A DNA stretch of 64,000 nt from Haloplanus ruber (lineage in GTDB: Archaea > Halobacteriota > Halobacteria > Halobacteriales > Haloferacaceae): NCBI RefSeq assembly GCF_024494725.1, contig NZ_JANHDK010000003.1, positions 248,001-312,000 of the forward strand, written 5' to 3'. Each line of letters opens with the position of its first letter. The stretch's first letter is position 1. The notes under the pieces were generated by a model. That model had not been told where the DNA came from. It did no database searches and saw only the letters and a program-made list of their open reading frames with translations. The translations under genes and the position numbers were made by a program. Below, in pieces: positions 15,825 through 24,363 of this stretch.

Positions 15825-16859
15825 ATGGCTGGCGGACGCACTCGGGCGACCGTCCTCGGGTTCGCCGGCGCGCTCGCCGTCTTCGCCGTCCTGTTTTCGG
15901 TCGCCGGCGTCGAAGACCTGCTCGCGCAACTCGCGGGCGCCGACCGCCGACTCGTTGGACTGGTTCTCCTGGCCACCCTCTGCTGGCTGGCGGCTTGGGG
16001 CCTCGCACTCCGGGTCGTCCTCGGCGTTCTCGGCATCCCGCTGTCGGTACCGCGGGCCCTCCTCGTGTTCACCGGCGCGATGTTTGCCAACAACGTCACG
16101 CCCTTCGGTCAGGCCGGCGGCGAACCGATCACCGCGCTCCTGATCTCGCGGGTGGCCGACACCGAGTACGAGACGGGACTGGCCGCTATCGCCAGCGTCG
16201 ATACGCTCAATTTCGTCCCCTCCATCACTATCGCACTCATCGGTGTCGGGTACTACGTCACCGAGGCAGCCCTCGGAGCCAGTCGACGCCTCGAACTCGC
16301 CCTCCTCGCGGTGGTCGCCCTCGCCGCCGGCGTTCCGGCGCTCGTCTATCTCGGCTGGCGGCACCGCTACCGACTCGAAGATCGGATCGTCGGCGTCCTC
16401 ACGCCGCTCGCCGGTCGGGTGGCGAGTCACGTTCCGCGCGTTCCGGAGCCGACCGTCGAGGGCGTCGAACGACGGATCAACGGGTTCTTCCGCGCCATCG
16501 AGCGTGTCGCGGCCAACCCTCGCGGCCTCGCGCTCGCCCTCGCGCTCTCCGCAGTCGGCTGGTTCTGTCAGATGCTTGGCCTCTGGCTCGCCTTCCAAGC
16601 CGTCGGGACACCGATTCCCCTCTCGGCCGCCCTATTCGTTGTCCCCATCGGCGCCATCGCGGGCGTCACGCCGCTCCCCGGCGGCGCCGGCGGTATCGAG
16701 AGCGTTCTCGTCGTCCTGTTGGTCGCCGCGCCGCTCGCGGGGGTCACCGAACCCGTTGCGCTCGCGGCCGTCGTCGTCTTCCGGGGGATGGTCTACTGGA
16801 CGCCGACGGTCCTCGGCGGCGCTGCGACCGGCGCTCTGGGCCTCCGCTCGCGGGGCTAA
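15825..16859 (+). CDS. Flippase-like / LPG-synthase TM-region family protein (UPF0104)
   Basis: A 344-residue membrane protein with about eight helices. It matches the TIGR00374/UPF0104 'flippase-like domain' family: MFANNVTPFGQAGGEPITALLISR, the amphipathic GVERRINGFFRAIERV loop, and the C-terminal TPLPGGAGGIESVLV motif. Relatives of this fold move or modify lipid-linked molecules; the substrate here is unknown. Start ATG 15825 is preferred because GTTAAT (15795-15799) sits about 28 nt upstream and the protein then opens with a positively charged cap before helix 1; ATG 15798 is an alternative adding nine residues. Confidence 0.83.
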   Translation: MAGGRTRATVLGFAGALAVFAVLFSVAGVEDLLAQLAGADRRLVGLVLLATLCWLAAWGLALRVVLGVLGIPLSVPRALLVFTGAMFANNVTPFGQAGGEPITALLISRVADTEYETGLAAIASVDTLNFVPSITIALIGVGYYVTEAALGASRRLELALLAVVALAAGVPALVYLGWRHRYRLEDRIVGVLTPLAGRVASHVPRVPEPTVEGVERRINGFFRAIERVAANPRGLALALALSAVGWFCQMLGLWLAFQAVGTPIPLSAALFVVPIGAIAGVTPLPGGAGGIESVLVVLLVAAPLAGVTEPVALAAVVVFRGMVYWTPTVLGGAATGALGLRSRG

Positions 16860-16867
16860 TACGATGG

Positions 16868-16875
16868 GTTTAAAC
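16868..16875 (+). promoter_or_regulatory. TATA box of rps19e (GTTTAAAC)
   Basis: A perfect 8-nt palindrome GTTTAAAC centred 28-29 nt before the ATG at 16900. It is a strong archaeal TATA element and supports ATG 16900 over an upstream in-frame ATG at 16864, which it would overlap. Confidence 0.7.
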
Positions 16876-16899
16876 GCCGTCCGCGGGAAGCCTGCGCCA

Positions 16900-17355
16900 A
16901 TGGTAACCCTCTACGACGTGCCGGCGGACGCGCTCATCGACGAGCTCGCTGACCGGCTCGCCGACCGTATCGAGGAGCCCGCGTGGGTAAACTACGCCAA
17001 GACCGGTTCCAGCAAGGAACTCCCGCCCCAGCAGGACGACTTCTGGCCCGTCCGCGCCGCGAGCCTCCTGCGGAAGGTGGCCGTTGACGGTCCCGTCGGC
17101 GTCGACCGACTGTCGACCGCCTACGGCGACCGCAAGCAGGGCTCGACCCGCTACCGCGTCGCCGCCAAGCACACCGAGGCTGGCAGCAAGAAGATCATCC
17201 GGACCATCCTCCAGCAACTCGAGGAAGAGGACCTCGTCTCGACCGCCCAGGGCGAGGGCCGCGTCGCCACGCCCGACGGACAGAGCCTCCTCGACGAGGT
17301 GGCCGCCGACGTGCTCGAGGACCTCGACCGACCGGAACTCGAGAAGTACGCGTAG
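16900..17355 (+). CDS. rps19e: 30S ribosomal protein S19e
   Basis: A 151-residue archaeal/eukaryotic-type ribosomal protein of the small subunit. Family signatures include VTLYDVPADALI, EPAWVNYAKTGSSKELPPQQDDFWPVRAASLLRKV, the RKQGSTRYRVAAKH basic motif and the C-terminal KIIRTILQQLEEEDLV winged helix. Start set by the GTTTAAAC TATA box. It is followed by the PDCD5-like gene, a conserved archaeal arrangement. Confidence 0.96.
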   Translation: MVTLYDVPADALIDELADRLADRIEEPAWVNYAKTGSSKELPPQQDDFWPVRAASLLRKVAVDGPVGVDRLSTAYGDRKQGSTRYRVAAKHTEAGSKKIIRTILQQLEEEDLVSTAQGEGRVATPDGQSLLDEVAADVLEDLDRPELEKYA

Positions 17356-17436
17356 ACACGGACCACTCCGAGGCGGTCGGTCCCGACCCCCTCGGCCTCC
17401 GAAATCGTTTTCACCGTTTCGACGGAATTTGTATCC

Positions 17437-17796
17437 ATGAGTGGTAACCCTGACGACGAACGGATCGAAGAGCTTCGCCAGCAGAAGATGCAGGAACTCA
17501 AAGAGCAGGCCCAGGAGGGGGGCGCCGACGGTGAGCGGGCCGAAGCCCAGCAGGCCGCCCAACAGCAGGCCGAAGCGCAGAAGCAGGCGCTGCTGAAACA
17601 GCACCTCACCGACGGCGCGCGTCAGCGACTCAACGCCGTCGAGATGTCGAAACCGCAGGTCGCCGAGAAGGTCGAACAGCAGGTGGTCGCCCTCGCCCAG
17701 AGCGGGCGCATTCAGGACCGCATCGACGAGGAACAGATGCGGAAACTGCTGAAGGAGCTTACCCCGGACAAGAGCTTCGACATCCGCCGCCGGTAA
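17437..17796 (+). CDS. PDCD5-like DNA-binding protein
   Basis: A 119-residue helical protein of the PDCD5/TFAR19 family, conserved from archaea to humans. It has a long charged N-terminal helix ([15 protein letters not shown], then a Gln/Ala-rich stretch), the core SRQ-type helical bundle ([26 protein letters not shown]) and the basic C-terminal tail KSFDIRRR. Archaeal members are described as DNA-binding; the cellular role is unresolved. It lies 4 nt upstream of the PP-loop gene and 81 nt downstream of rps19e, so all three are probably co-transcribed. Confidence 0.93.
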   Translation: MSGNPDDERIEELRQQKMQELKEQAQEGGADGERAEAQQAAQQQAEAQKQALLKQHLTDGARQRLNAVEMSKPQVAEKVEQQVVALAQSGRIQDRIDEEQMRKLLKELTPDKSFDIRRR

Positions 17797-17800
17797 GCGA

Positions 17801-18421
17801 ATGGACGCCGCCGTGCTGTTCAGCGGCGGAAAGGATTCGGCGCTCGCGGCGCTCGTACTCGACCGGTTCTACGACGTGACGCTGGTCACCGGCACCTTCG
17901 GGATCACCGACGACTGGCGGCACGCCCGGACGGCAGCCGCCCGACTCGACTACCCCTTCCGAACCGTCGACCTGGACCCCGCCGTCGCCGACGATGCCGT
18001 CGAGCGCATGCGCTCGGACGGCTACCCCCGCAACGGCATCCAGCGTGTTCACGAACACGCCCTCGAACGCGTCGCCGCCTGCGACGTGACCGCCGTCGCC
18101 GACGGCACCCGCCGCGACGACCGTGTCCCGACCGTCGACCGACCGACGGCACGGAGCCTCGAGGATCGCCACGGGGTCGACTACTTGGCTCCCCTCGCCG
18201 GGTTCGGTCGCGGGGCCGTCGACCGACTCGTCGACGCCCACTTGGATGTCCGAGCCGGCCCGAGTGAGGCGGTTGGACGGGCCGACTACGAGGCCGAACT
18301 CCGCGCTCGCCTCGCTGACCGGGCCGGTCCCGACGCCGTCGAATCGGTGTTTCCCGCCCACGAACAGACGGTCGTCCGCGGGCGACAGGCCGGCGGAGCG
18401 AGTGGCGATACGCCGAAGTGA
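17801..18421 (+). CDS. PP-loop ATP pyrophosphatase-family protein (alpha hydrolase, DUF7411-like)
   Basis: A 206-residue protein of the N-type ATP pyrophosphatase superfamily. The PP-loop SGGKDS is at residues 8-13 of the opening strand AAVLFSGGKDSALAAL, and the later strand TAVADGTRRDDRVPT supplies the family's second nucleotide-contacting motif. Members adenylate a carbonyl or carboxylate (tRNA thiolation, asparagine synthase-like reactions), but the substrate is unknown and no zinc or sulfur-relay cysteine pair is visible. Archaeal genomes commonly keep this gene beside rps19e and the PDCD5-like gene. Confidence 0.82.
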   Translation: MDAAVLFSGGKDSALAALVLDRFYDVTLVTGTFGITDDWRHARTAAARLDYPFRTVDLDPAVADDAVERMRSDGYPRNGIQRVHEHALERVAACDVTAVADGTRRDDRVPTVDRPTARSLEDRHGVDYLAPLAGFGRGAVDRLVDAHLDVRAGPSEAVGRADYEAELRARLADRAGPDAVESVFPAHEQTVVRGRQAGGASGDTPK

Positions 18422-18441
18422 CTGGGCGCGAAAGCGGGGCT

Positions 18442-19167
18442 ATGGACCTCATCGAGGCGCTGTCGGCCGACGCGGAACTCGTCTGTGTCGTCGGCGCCGG
18501 CGGCAAAAAGACCACCCTCTATGCCTTGGCCGCCCGCCTGGAGCGTGCCGTCGTGACCGCGACGGTTCGCATCCCCATCTTCGACGACCACGTCGCCGCG
18601 GTGCGTGTCACCCGCGACCCCGTCGGGACGCTCTGTGACGCCGACGCGGCGGCCTGGCCGCTCGGCCTCGTTCCCGCACAGGAGCGCGACGACCGCTATC
18701 TCGGCTACGACCGCGAAACCGTCACCGCCGTCCGCGCGGCACACGACGGACCGGTCCTCGTCAAGGCCGACGGGGCGCGAACCCGGATGCTCAAGGCACC
18801 AGACGAGCGCGAACCGCAGGTGCCCGCGACTGCCGACACCGTGATCCCCGTCGCTAGCGCCCGCGTCGTCGGCAAGCCGCTCACCGACGACCACGTCCAC
18901 CGTCCGGAGCGGGTGGCCGCCCTCACGGGTCTCGCCCGCGGCGACCCCATCGGTCCCGAGGACGTGGCGACGGTCCTCGCCAGTCGAGCGGGTGGGCGCA
19001 AGCGGGTGCCGCCGACGGCGACGGTCGTCCCGCTGGTGAACATGGTCGACGACGACGATTTGGCGGCGACCGGCCGCGAGATTGCCGCGGCCGTCCACGA
19101 CCGTGCCGACGTTCCCCGGGTCGTCCTCGCACGGATGGCCGACCCCACGGTCGTCGACGTGGTCTAA
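18442..19167 (+). CDS. yqeC: YqeC-like selenium-dependent hydroxylase accessory protein
   Basis: A 241-residue protein with a non-standard P-loop VVGAGGKKTTLYALA (about residues 12-26), then the VKADGARTRMLKAPDEREPQVP motif and VVGKPL, which together define the YqeC family linked to maturation of selenium-dependent molybdenum hydroxylases. Its proposed role is an NTP-dependent step on the molybdenum cofactor or selenium site; this is family knowledge from gene neighbourhoods. An in-frame GTG at 18418 overlapping the preceding stop is an alternative start, but ATG 18442 opens closer to the core. It is convergent with mobA (4-nt overlap). Confidence 0.85.
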   Translation: MDLIEALSADAELVCVVGAGGKKTTLYALAARLERAVVTATVRIPIFDDHVAAVRVTRDPVGTLCDADAAAWPLGLVPAQERDDRYLGYDRETVTAVRAAHDGPVLVKADGARTRMLKAPDEREPQVPATADTVIPVASARVVGKPLTDDHVHRPERVAALTGLARGDPIGPEDVATVLASRAGGRKRVPPTATVVPLVNMVDDDDLAATGREIAAAVHDRADVPRVVLARMADPTVVDVV

Positions 19168-19787
19168 TCCTCCTCGCCCAGGCGTCGCTCGGCGTCGACG
19201 AAGTCCGCCCGCGTGTTACAGTTCTCGAAGGTGCGGGGGTGCCCGTGCTCTCGTACCGCCTCGGCGTCGACGACGACAAAGTCCAGTTCGAACAGCGGCG
19301 CGACGATCCGCTCTTCGCCCGCGTCGAGGGCTGCTTCGCAGGCTTCGGCCATCGCCGTCGCCCGGTAGACCGCGTGAGTCGTCTCGAACCACTGTGCCGG
19401 CCGGGGGACGGCCGCGTCGTGGCCCGTCGCTCGCTCGAACAGGTACGCGACAAACTCGGGATCGACGAAGGGCATGTCGCAGGCGACGACGAAGGCGTAC
19501 TCGCCCGCGGCGGCGTGAAGCCCTGTCGCCATCCCCGCCATCGGCCCCTCGTCGGGATACTCGTCCTCCGCGAACGTGACGGGGACGGCCGCCCCGTCGA
19601 GTGCCCTGTCTATCGCCGGCGTCTGCTCGGCCCGACAGTTGATCACGGCGTCGTCGACGACAGGGGTGATTCGGTCGATCACTCGCCGGATCATCGGTGT
19701 CCCCGCGAGGTCGGCGACCGCCTTGTCACCGTCATCGAACCGCGTCGACCGGCCGCCGGCGAGTACGACGGCAGTACGCTCGGGCAT
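19164..19787 (-). CDS. mobA: Molybdenum cofactor guanylyltransferase (MobA-like)
   Basis: A 207-residue nucleotidyltransferase that attaches GMP to molybdopterin (family function). The NTP-binding start VVLAGGRSTRFDDGDKAVADLAG carries the GGxSxRxGxxK pattern with an Asp-rich variation, followed by DEYPDEGPMAG and VVACDMPFVDP, the metal-binding Asp motif. ATG 19787 opens directly on this motif; a GTAAAAT box (about 19812-19818, minus strand) sits about 27 nt upstream. CTP/MocA-type specificity cannot be excluded, which matters because a YqeC gene lies convergent to it. Confidence 0.86.
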   Translation of the reverse strand: MPERTAVVLAGGRSTRFDDGDKAVADLAGTPMIRRVIDRITPVVDDAVINCRAEQTPAIDRALDGAAVPVTFAEDEYPDEGPMAGMATGLHAAAGEYAFVVACDMPFVDPEFVAYLFERATGHDAAVPRPAQWFETTHAVYRATAMAEACEAALDAGEERIVAPLFELDFVVVDAEAVREHGHPRTFENCNTRADFVDAERRLGEED

Positions 19788-19888
19788 GCCGCCGGCTACG
19801 CGACCCCTCCATTTTACGTCGTCGGGTAGCACCCCCCTGTGTCGTCGGCTTGTGCGGACTGCGCCGTCCCTACTCCTCGTCACCCCGT

Positions 19889-20686
19889 TCACTCGATTCC
19901 GTCACACAGGCTGTCGACGACCCGTGCGACGGTCAGCGCCTCGATGCGTCGCTCCCCGAAGACCCCGCGTGCGCTCTCGACGGCGTCGGGGTCCGAGACG
20001 AAGGTGACCCCCGGATAGGTCACATCCGTGAGGACAAGCGGCGTCGCCGGCGCGGTAGCCACCCCTTCGGGGCCGTCGAGCGGTTCGGGACCGAGGACGC
20101 GACCCACCCGCTCGGGGTCACTCTCGCCGGCACCGACCGCCCGCACCAGCGACGCGACTCGGCGGACCATGTGCCGCGTGAACCCGCCTGCGGTCAGCGT
20201 CAACACGAGGAAGTCGCCGTCCCGCTTGCCACTCGCGTCGAGGCGACGGACGGTCCCCGTGTCGTCGGTCGTGAGGTTGTGGAAGTCGTGTTCACCGGTC
20301 AGGCGGTCCAGCGCCTCGCCGGCCCGGTCGTCGTCGAGTGTCGGGGCGTACAGGTGATACCGGTAGCGCCGGCGGCTGGCGTCGTGGGTGGCGTGGAAGT
20401 CGGCGGCGACGTCCGCGCTCGCCCACGCTCGGACTGTCGCGGGGAGCGTCCCGTTCAGCGCCGCGGGCGAGAGCCAGTCGGGGGCCTCGAAGGCGACGGT
20501 CTGGGCGAGCGCCGAGACGCCGGCGTCGGTTCGCCCCGCAGCGGCGTAGCCCGGCGGTGGCGACGCGATATCGAGGTCACGCAGGGCGTCGAACACGGCA
20601 TCCTCGACGGTCGGGCGGTCGGGCTGTCGCTGGAACCCCGCGTACGGGCGGCCGTCGTACGCGATCCGAAAGGCGCGTTTCGGCAT
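19889..20686 (-). CDS. truA: tRNA pseudouridine synthase A
   Basis: A 265-residue TruA-family enzyme that isomerises uridines 38-40 in the anticodon arm. The catalytic aspartate is D54 in AAGRTDAGVSAL. Other family marks are RIAYDGRPYAGFQRQP at the N-terminus, SRRRYRYHLY, GEHDFHNLT and GGFTRHMVRRV. Full length. It follows hisS by 41 nt on the same strand, forming a tRNA-related operon. Confidence 0.95.
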   Translation of the reverse strand: MPKRAFRIAYDGRPYAGFQRQPDRPTVEDAVFDALRDLDIASPPPGYAAAGRTDAGVSALAQTVAFEAPDWLSPAALNGTLPATVRAWASADVAADFHATHDASRRRYRYHLYAPTLDDDRAGEALDRLTGEHDFHNLTTDDTGTVRRLDASGKRDGDFLVLTLTAGGFTRHMVRRVASLVRAVGAGESDPERVGRVLGPEPLDGPEGVATAPATPLVLTDVTYPGVTFVSDPDAVESARGVFGERRIEALTVARVVDSLCDGIE

Positions 20687-20727
20687 CGACGGGGATGAGT
20701 CGGGCCGACAGTTAAATCGCCGGTCCG

Positions 20728-22026
20728 CTACGCGAAGTCGTCGTAGGTCGGCCGGTCGTGGTCGCCCGGGAAGGCGTCGACGGGCGCCGTCGTCTGGTCG
20801 CCGCTTTCCATCTCCTTTATCGTCACCTCGCCGTTCTCTAAGTCGCGCTCGCCGACGATGACGACCGTCTCGGCGTTGACGCCGTCGGCGTAGGACATCT
20901 GCGCGCCGAAGCTCCGCCCCGCGAGGTCCGTCTCGACGACATGGCCCCGCCCCCGAAGGTCACGGGCCACCCGCGCGGCCGTCCCTCGGGTGTCGCCCAC
21001 CGAGAGGACGTAGTAGTCCGTCGTGAGCGCCTCCTCGGGCCAGACGCCCGCGCGCTGGAGGAGCAACGAGAGCGTGGCGTGGCCGGGTGCGACGCCGACC
21101 GCGGGGGTCGGCTGGCCGCCGTAGCTCTCGATTAGGTCGTCGTATCGGCCGCCGCCGAACACCGCCCGGGACACCTCCCCCTGCGTGTCGAAACACTCGA
21201 AGACGGTGCCGGTGTAGTAATCCAGCCCCCGGGCCGTCTCCAAGGAGACGGTGCAGTACTCCCGGACGCCGAAGTCCGCGGCGGCCGAGAGGACGTTCTG
21301 CAGATTCCCCACCGCCGCCGCCACGTCGTCGGTGCCGGCAAAGGCCGTGAGGTCGTCGAGGTCGTCGGTCGCCAGCAGGTCGTCGAACTGCTCGGCCTGA
21401 TCGTAGGAGAGCCCAGCCTCGTGGAGCAGGTCGTAATACTGCGCTGGTTCGATCTTCTCGGACTTGTCGACCGCGCGGATCGCCGCCCGCAGATCCACAT
21501 CGGCGTCGAACGCCCGGAGCAGGCCACCGAGGATGTCGCGGTGAGAGACCCGGAACTCGAAGTCCTCAGCGGAGAGACCGAGGGCAGTCAGCGCGTCGGC
21601 CGCGTACGCCAGAATCTCCGCGTCGGCCGTCGGCTCCGCCGATCCGAACACGTCGACGTTCGTCTGGTAGAACTCGCGGAACCGCCCCTGCTGGACCTGT
21701 TCGTACCGCCAGAATGGCCGCGTCGACACCCACTTGATCGGCTTCTGGAGTTCCTGACCCTTCGCGACGACCATCCGCGCGACCGTCGGCGTCAGCTCCG
21801 GCGTCATGGCGACGTGGCGGCCGCCCTTGTCCTCGAAGGCGTACAGTTCGTCGACGATTTCCTCGCCGCTTTTGTCCGTATAGAGGTCGACAGCCTCCAG
21901 CGTCGGGGTGCCAATCTCCCGGAAGCCGTACCGCCGGGCAGTCTCCTCGAGTCGGTCGGCCACCGCCCGCCGGGCGGCCATCTCCTCGGGGTAGAAATCG
22001 CGGAACCCCTTCAGTCGGTCGTACAT
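20728..22026 (-). CDS. hisS: Histidyl-tRNA synthetase
   Basis: A 432-residue class II synthetase. Motif 2 appears as TRPFWRYEQVQQGRFREFYQ, the HisA signature as GLDYYTGTVFECF, and motif 3 in GVAPGHATLSLLL. The C-terminal anticodon-binding domain (YYVLSVGDTRGTAARVARDLRGRG onward) is complete, so this is the tRNA-charging enzyme rather than HisZ. It leads a hisS-truA operon. A minus-strand TTTCAAG (about 22051-22057) lies about 27 nt before the start. Confidence 0.96.
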   Translation of the reverse strand: MYDRLKGFRDFYPEEMAARRAVADRLEETARRYGFREIGTPTLEAVDLYTDKSGEEIVDELYAFEDKGGRHVAMTPELTPTVARMVVAKGQELQKPIKWVSTRPFWRYEQVQQGRFREFYQTNVDVFGSAEPTADAEILAYAADALTALGLSAEDFEFRVSHRDILGGLLRAFDADVDLRAAIRAVDKSEKIEPAQYYDLLHEAGLSYDQAEQFDDLLATDDLDDLTAFAGTDDVAAAVGNLQNVLSAAADFGVREYCTVSLETARGLDYYTGTVFECFDTQGEVSRAVFGGGRYDDLIESYGGQPTPAVGVAPGHATLSLLLQRAGVWPEEALTTDYYVLSVGDTRGTAARVARDLRGRGHVVETDLAGRSFGAQMSYADGVNAETVVIVGERDLENGEVTIKEMESGDQTTAPVDAFPGDHDRPTYDDFA

Positions 22027-22304
22027 ACCGCGTCGTTGGCGAAGGCCGCGCTTGAAACCTGTCCTTTCCGATCTGCCGAACTCCGCGGTCGACGAGTGTC
22101 CCGACGGCCGTGCCGAACACGCGGCGTGTGTTCACCGGCAGTGAGGGTACACGACCCGGCTGGATCGGTGAGAGAGCCACCCAGTGACACGCCCTGCGAC
22201 GGCCGCGCCGAGGCGAGAAGCAGACGAACTGGGATGCTCGGGAGTGTCTGAGGGGGGATTCGGACCGGTATTTTCAATCGCTTGGACACGAAGGCGAGTG
22301 AACA
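22027..22304. promoter_or_regulatory. Divergent intergenic region hisS / P-loop-MscS operon
   Basis: A 278-nt gap. It carries the probable hisS TATA (minus, about 22051-22057), an inverted repeat GAACAC-N7-GTGTTC (22115-22133), and a plus-strand GTATTTTCAA box (about 22267-22276) ahead of the ATG at 22305. No small protein or stable RNA is evident. Confidence 0.5.
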
Positions 22305-23300
22305 ATGAGTGACCGTGCCGTCGAACGGGGAGGGCATGATCCGGCTGTCGATGTCCCGACGCTCCTCGGAGACGACTACGAAGCGTTCGAGGCGATTCTC
22401 TCGGGCGAGGACGCCGGGCCGGTTGCCGTCGTGGGCGAGCCTTTCTCCGGACGCGGGTCGGTCCTAGACCGTGCTGTGCGGGCGCTGGACGCAACTCGTG
22501 TCAGTCTCGACCCGGGCGATGGGATCGACCACATCCGAGCACAACTCGACGGAGCGCCGGTCGTGATCGAGGACTGCCAGCACCTGTACGAGCGTCGCAT
22601 CGGCGGATTCGAGAAGCTGTCCGCGTTTCTCGACGATCTGGCGAGCGTCGACGCGCCAGTGGTGACCGGCTGGAATCGGTACGCGTGGGCGTATCTCGCG
22701 GCAGTGCAGGCCCTCGGTCCAGCGTTTCCCGTCCGCGTCGAGGTCCAGTCCCTTTCGGCGGACCGGATCGCCGAACTCGTGTTAGCTCGGTACGACGAGA
22801 TGCCGGCGTTTCTCGCAGACGACCCCGAGCAGAGCGGGTTGGCCGTCACGACGCGTCACGAGCTTGGTTGGCGGGACTGGTCGGTGTCGGTGCCGATCCC
22901 GACGCTCGACCCCGTCGCTGTCAGAAGCCTGTTTTCGGACAGCGATCCGGATCCAGCGGACGTAACGTTCGGCCGGCTCGCTGCGGTTTCGAACGGGAAT
23001 CTCGGTGTCGCCACGGCGATCTGGGAGGCTCGCCACGGGTCGGAGGTCCGCCCGAGCGACATCGCCGTCCCGACGTCGGACCGGGACCTGAGCCGTGAGG
23101 AGGCGTTCTGTCTGCGGATCGTCCTCGCGAAAGAGCGGGTCGACCGGGCACAGCTCACGGATATCGTCGACGAACTTGACCGGGTCCTCGGGCGCCTCTC
23201 GCGCGACGGCCTCGTCACGGTTGAGGATGGTCTCGTGGAACTGGTCCCGGCGGCGGTACCGACCGCCGTCGCGACGACTGAACGGGGGCGGATACTGTGA
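22305..23300 (+). CDS. P-loop-NTPase-like protein with winged-helix C-terminus, coupled to MscS
   Basis: A 331-residue cytoplasmic protein. A Walker-A-like loop GEPFSGRGS (44-52) has Arg in place of the invariant Lys and an extra Gly, and a Walker-B-like strand VVIEDCQ (86-92) follows; the order resembles AAA/STAND ATPases (DALDATRVSLDPGDG, then TGWNRYAWAYLAAV as a sensor-like region). The last 90 residues (REEAFCLRIVLAKERVDRAQLTDIVDEL, GRLSRDGLVTVEDG) look like a winged helix. NTP hydrolysis is doubtful given the degenerate P-loop. The stop codon overlaps the GTG of the MscS gene (GTGA). I do not recognise a characterised family. Confidence 0.72.
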   Translation: MSDRAVERGGHDPAVDVPTLLGDDYEAFEAILSGEDAGPVAVVGEPFSGRGSVLDRAVRALDATRVSLDPGDGIDHIRAQLDGAPVVIEDCQHLYERRIGGFEKLSAFLDDLASVDAPVVTGWNRYAWAYLAAVQALGPAFPVRVEVQSLSADRIAELVLARYDEMPAFLADDPEQSGLAVTTRHELGWRDWSVSVPIPTLDPVAVRSLFSDSDPDPADVTFGRLAAVSNGNLGVATAIWEARHGSEVRPSDIAVPTSDRDLSREEAFCLRIVLAKERVDRAQLTDIVDELDRVLGRLSRDGLVTVEDGLVELVPAAVPTAVATTERGRIL

Positions 23301-24106
23301 TCGCACTTCAGGTGCTGGTGGACCTCGGACTCGACCGAGAGACCCTCGTCGGGATCGCGGGGGTGCTCGTGGCCGCGTATCTCGCCAGCCGGGTCGTCGG
23401 GTATGCGCTCGTCGCGGTCGCCGAGCGCAGTCCCCGCCGGCGGATCAGTATCAAGATGCTGGTCCCAATCACGCGATTTCTCATCTACGGGGCCGCGGCG
23501 TTTCTGGTTCTGGGACCGTTGCTCAGACTTTCGAGCGCGCAGTTACTCGCCGCGTCGGGACTGCTCGGGGCGGCCGTCGGCTTCGGTCTCAAGGATCTCC
23601 TCGCGGGGATGATCGGCGGACTGGTACTGATCACCGAGCGTCCGTATCAGGTCGGTGACAAGGTCACCATCGACGGCGACTACGGCGAAGTGACCGATAT
23701 CGGTCTCCGGGCGACGACGCTGGTGACGCCGGACGACAACGCGGTCAGGATTCCGAACGCCACGCTGTTCACCGCGAACGTCTCGAACGCCAACGACGGC
23801 GATCCGGAGATGATGGTCGTCGTCGAACTCGCGGTCACCGCCGGAACGGATGTCGACCGGGCGAGTGTGATCGTCGAGGAAGCCATGGTGACCTCGAAGT
23901 ACGTCTACGTCGATGACGACCACCCATTTGCGGTCCTCGTCGAGGACGAAACCTACCACCGGACGATCCGTGGCAAGGCGTACGTCGCCGACCTGCGCGA
24001 CGAGTTCGCGTTCGTCTCGGACGTGACAGAGCGCTCGATGGCCGCCTTCGCCAGCGAAGGGATCGACATGCCCGAGGCACCCGTACACGTCTCCGAGGAC
24101 CGCTGA
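23297..24106 (+). CDS. MscS-family mechanosensitive channel
   Basis: A 269-residue small-conductance mechanosensitive channel. Three helices occupy about residues 10-100; the pore-lining TM3 is Gly/Ala-rich (LLAASGLLGAAVGFGLKDLLAGMIGGL), followed by the conserved beta-domain start ERPYQVGDKVTIDGDYGEVTDIGLRAT and the TPDDNAVRIPNATLF loop. Channels of this family open on membrane tension to release solutes on osmotic downshift. Translation from GTG 23297 overlaps the previous gene's TGA, implying obligate co-translation with the P-loop protein. Confidence 0.94.
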   Translation: MIALQVLVDLGLDRETLVGIAGVLVAAYLASRVVGYALVAVAERSPRRRISIKMLVPITRFLIYGAAAFLVLGPLLRLSSAQLLAASGLLGAAVGFGLKDLLAGMIGGLVLITERPYQVGDKVTIDGDYGEVTDIGLRATTLVTPDDNAVRIPNATLFTANVSNANDGDPEMMVVVELAVTAGTDVDRASVIVEEAMVTSKYVYVDDDHPFAVLVEDETYHRTIRGKAYVADLRDEFAFVSDVTERSMAAFASEGIDMPEAPVHVSEDR

Positions 24107-24363
24107 CTTGCCTGTCGCCTGCCGGGGTCGTCAACCCGAAGCGAGTGTCTCGAATGTCGATTCCGGAGTTGATGACTCCGCCGCCCTGGCTGGATGCACG
24201 CTCGAATCCGGCCACACTCCCGGTCACACCGTCCCGCGGCCGACCGTCGCCACACCACCGAACGATACTGCGCTCGACGGCCTCTGACGCGCTCGTCGCA
24301 TTGAAACCGGAAGCGCTTGCTCCCATACGGAGGTTGAGACATCCGGCTGTCGACCCGGCCGGT
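24107..24363 (+). promoter_or_regulatory. Intergenic region before AEC transporter
   Basis: A 257-nt gap without a convincing gene. A hairpin CGGAGT-TGATG-ACTCCG (24164-24180) lies 58 nt past the mscS stop and could form in RNA. Near the 3' end CATTGAAACC (about 24299-24308) is the best TATA-like stretch and GGAGGT (24330-24335) the best Shine-Dalgarno-like element, though it is about 30 nt from the start. Confidence 0.35.
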
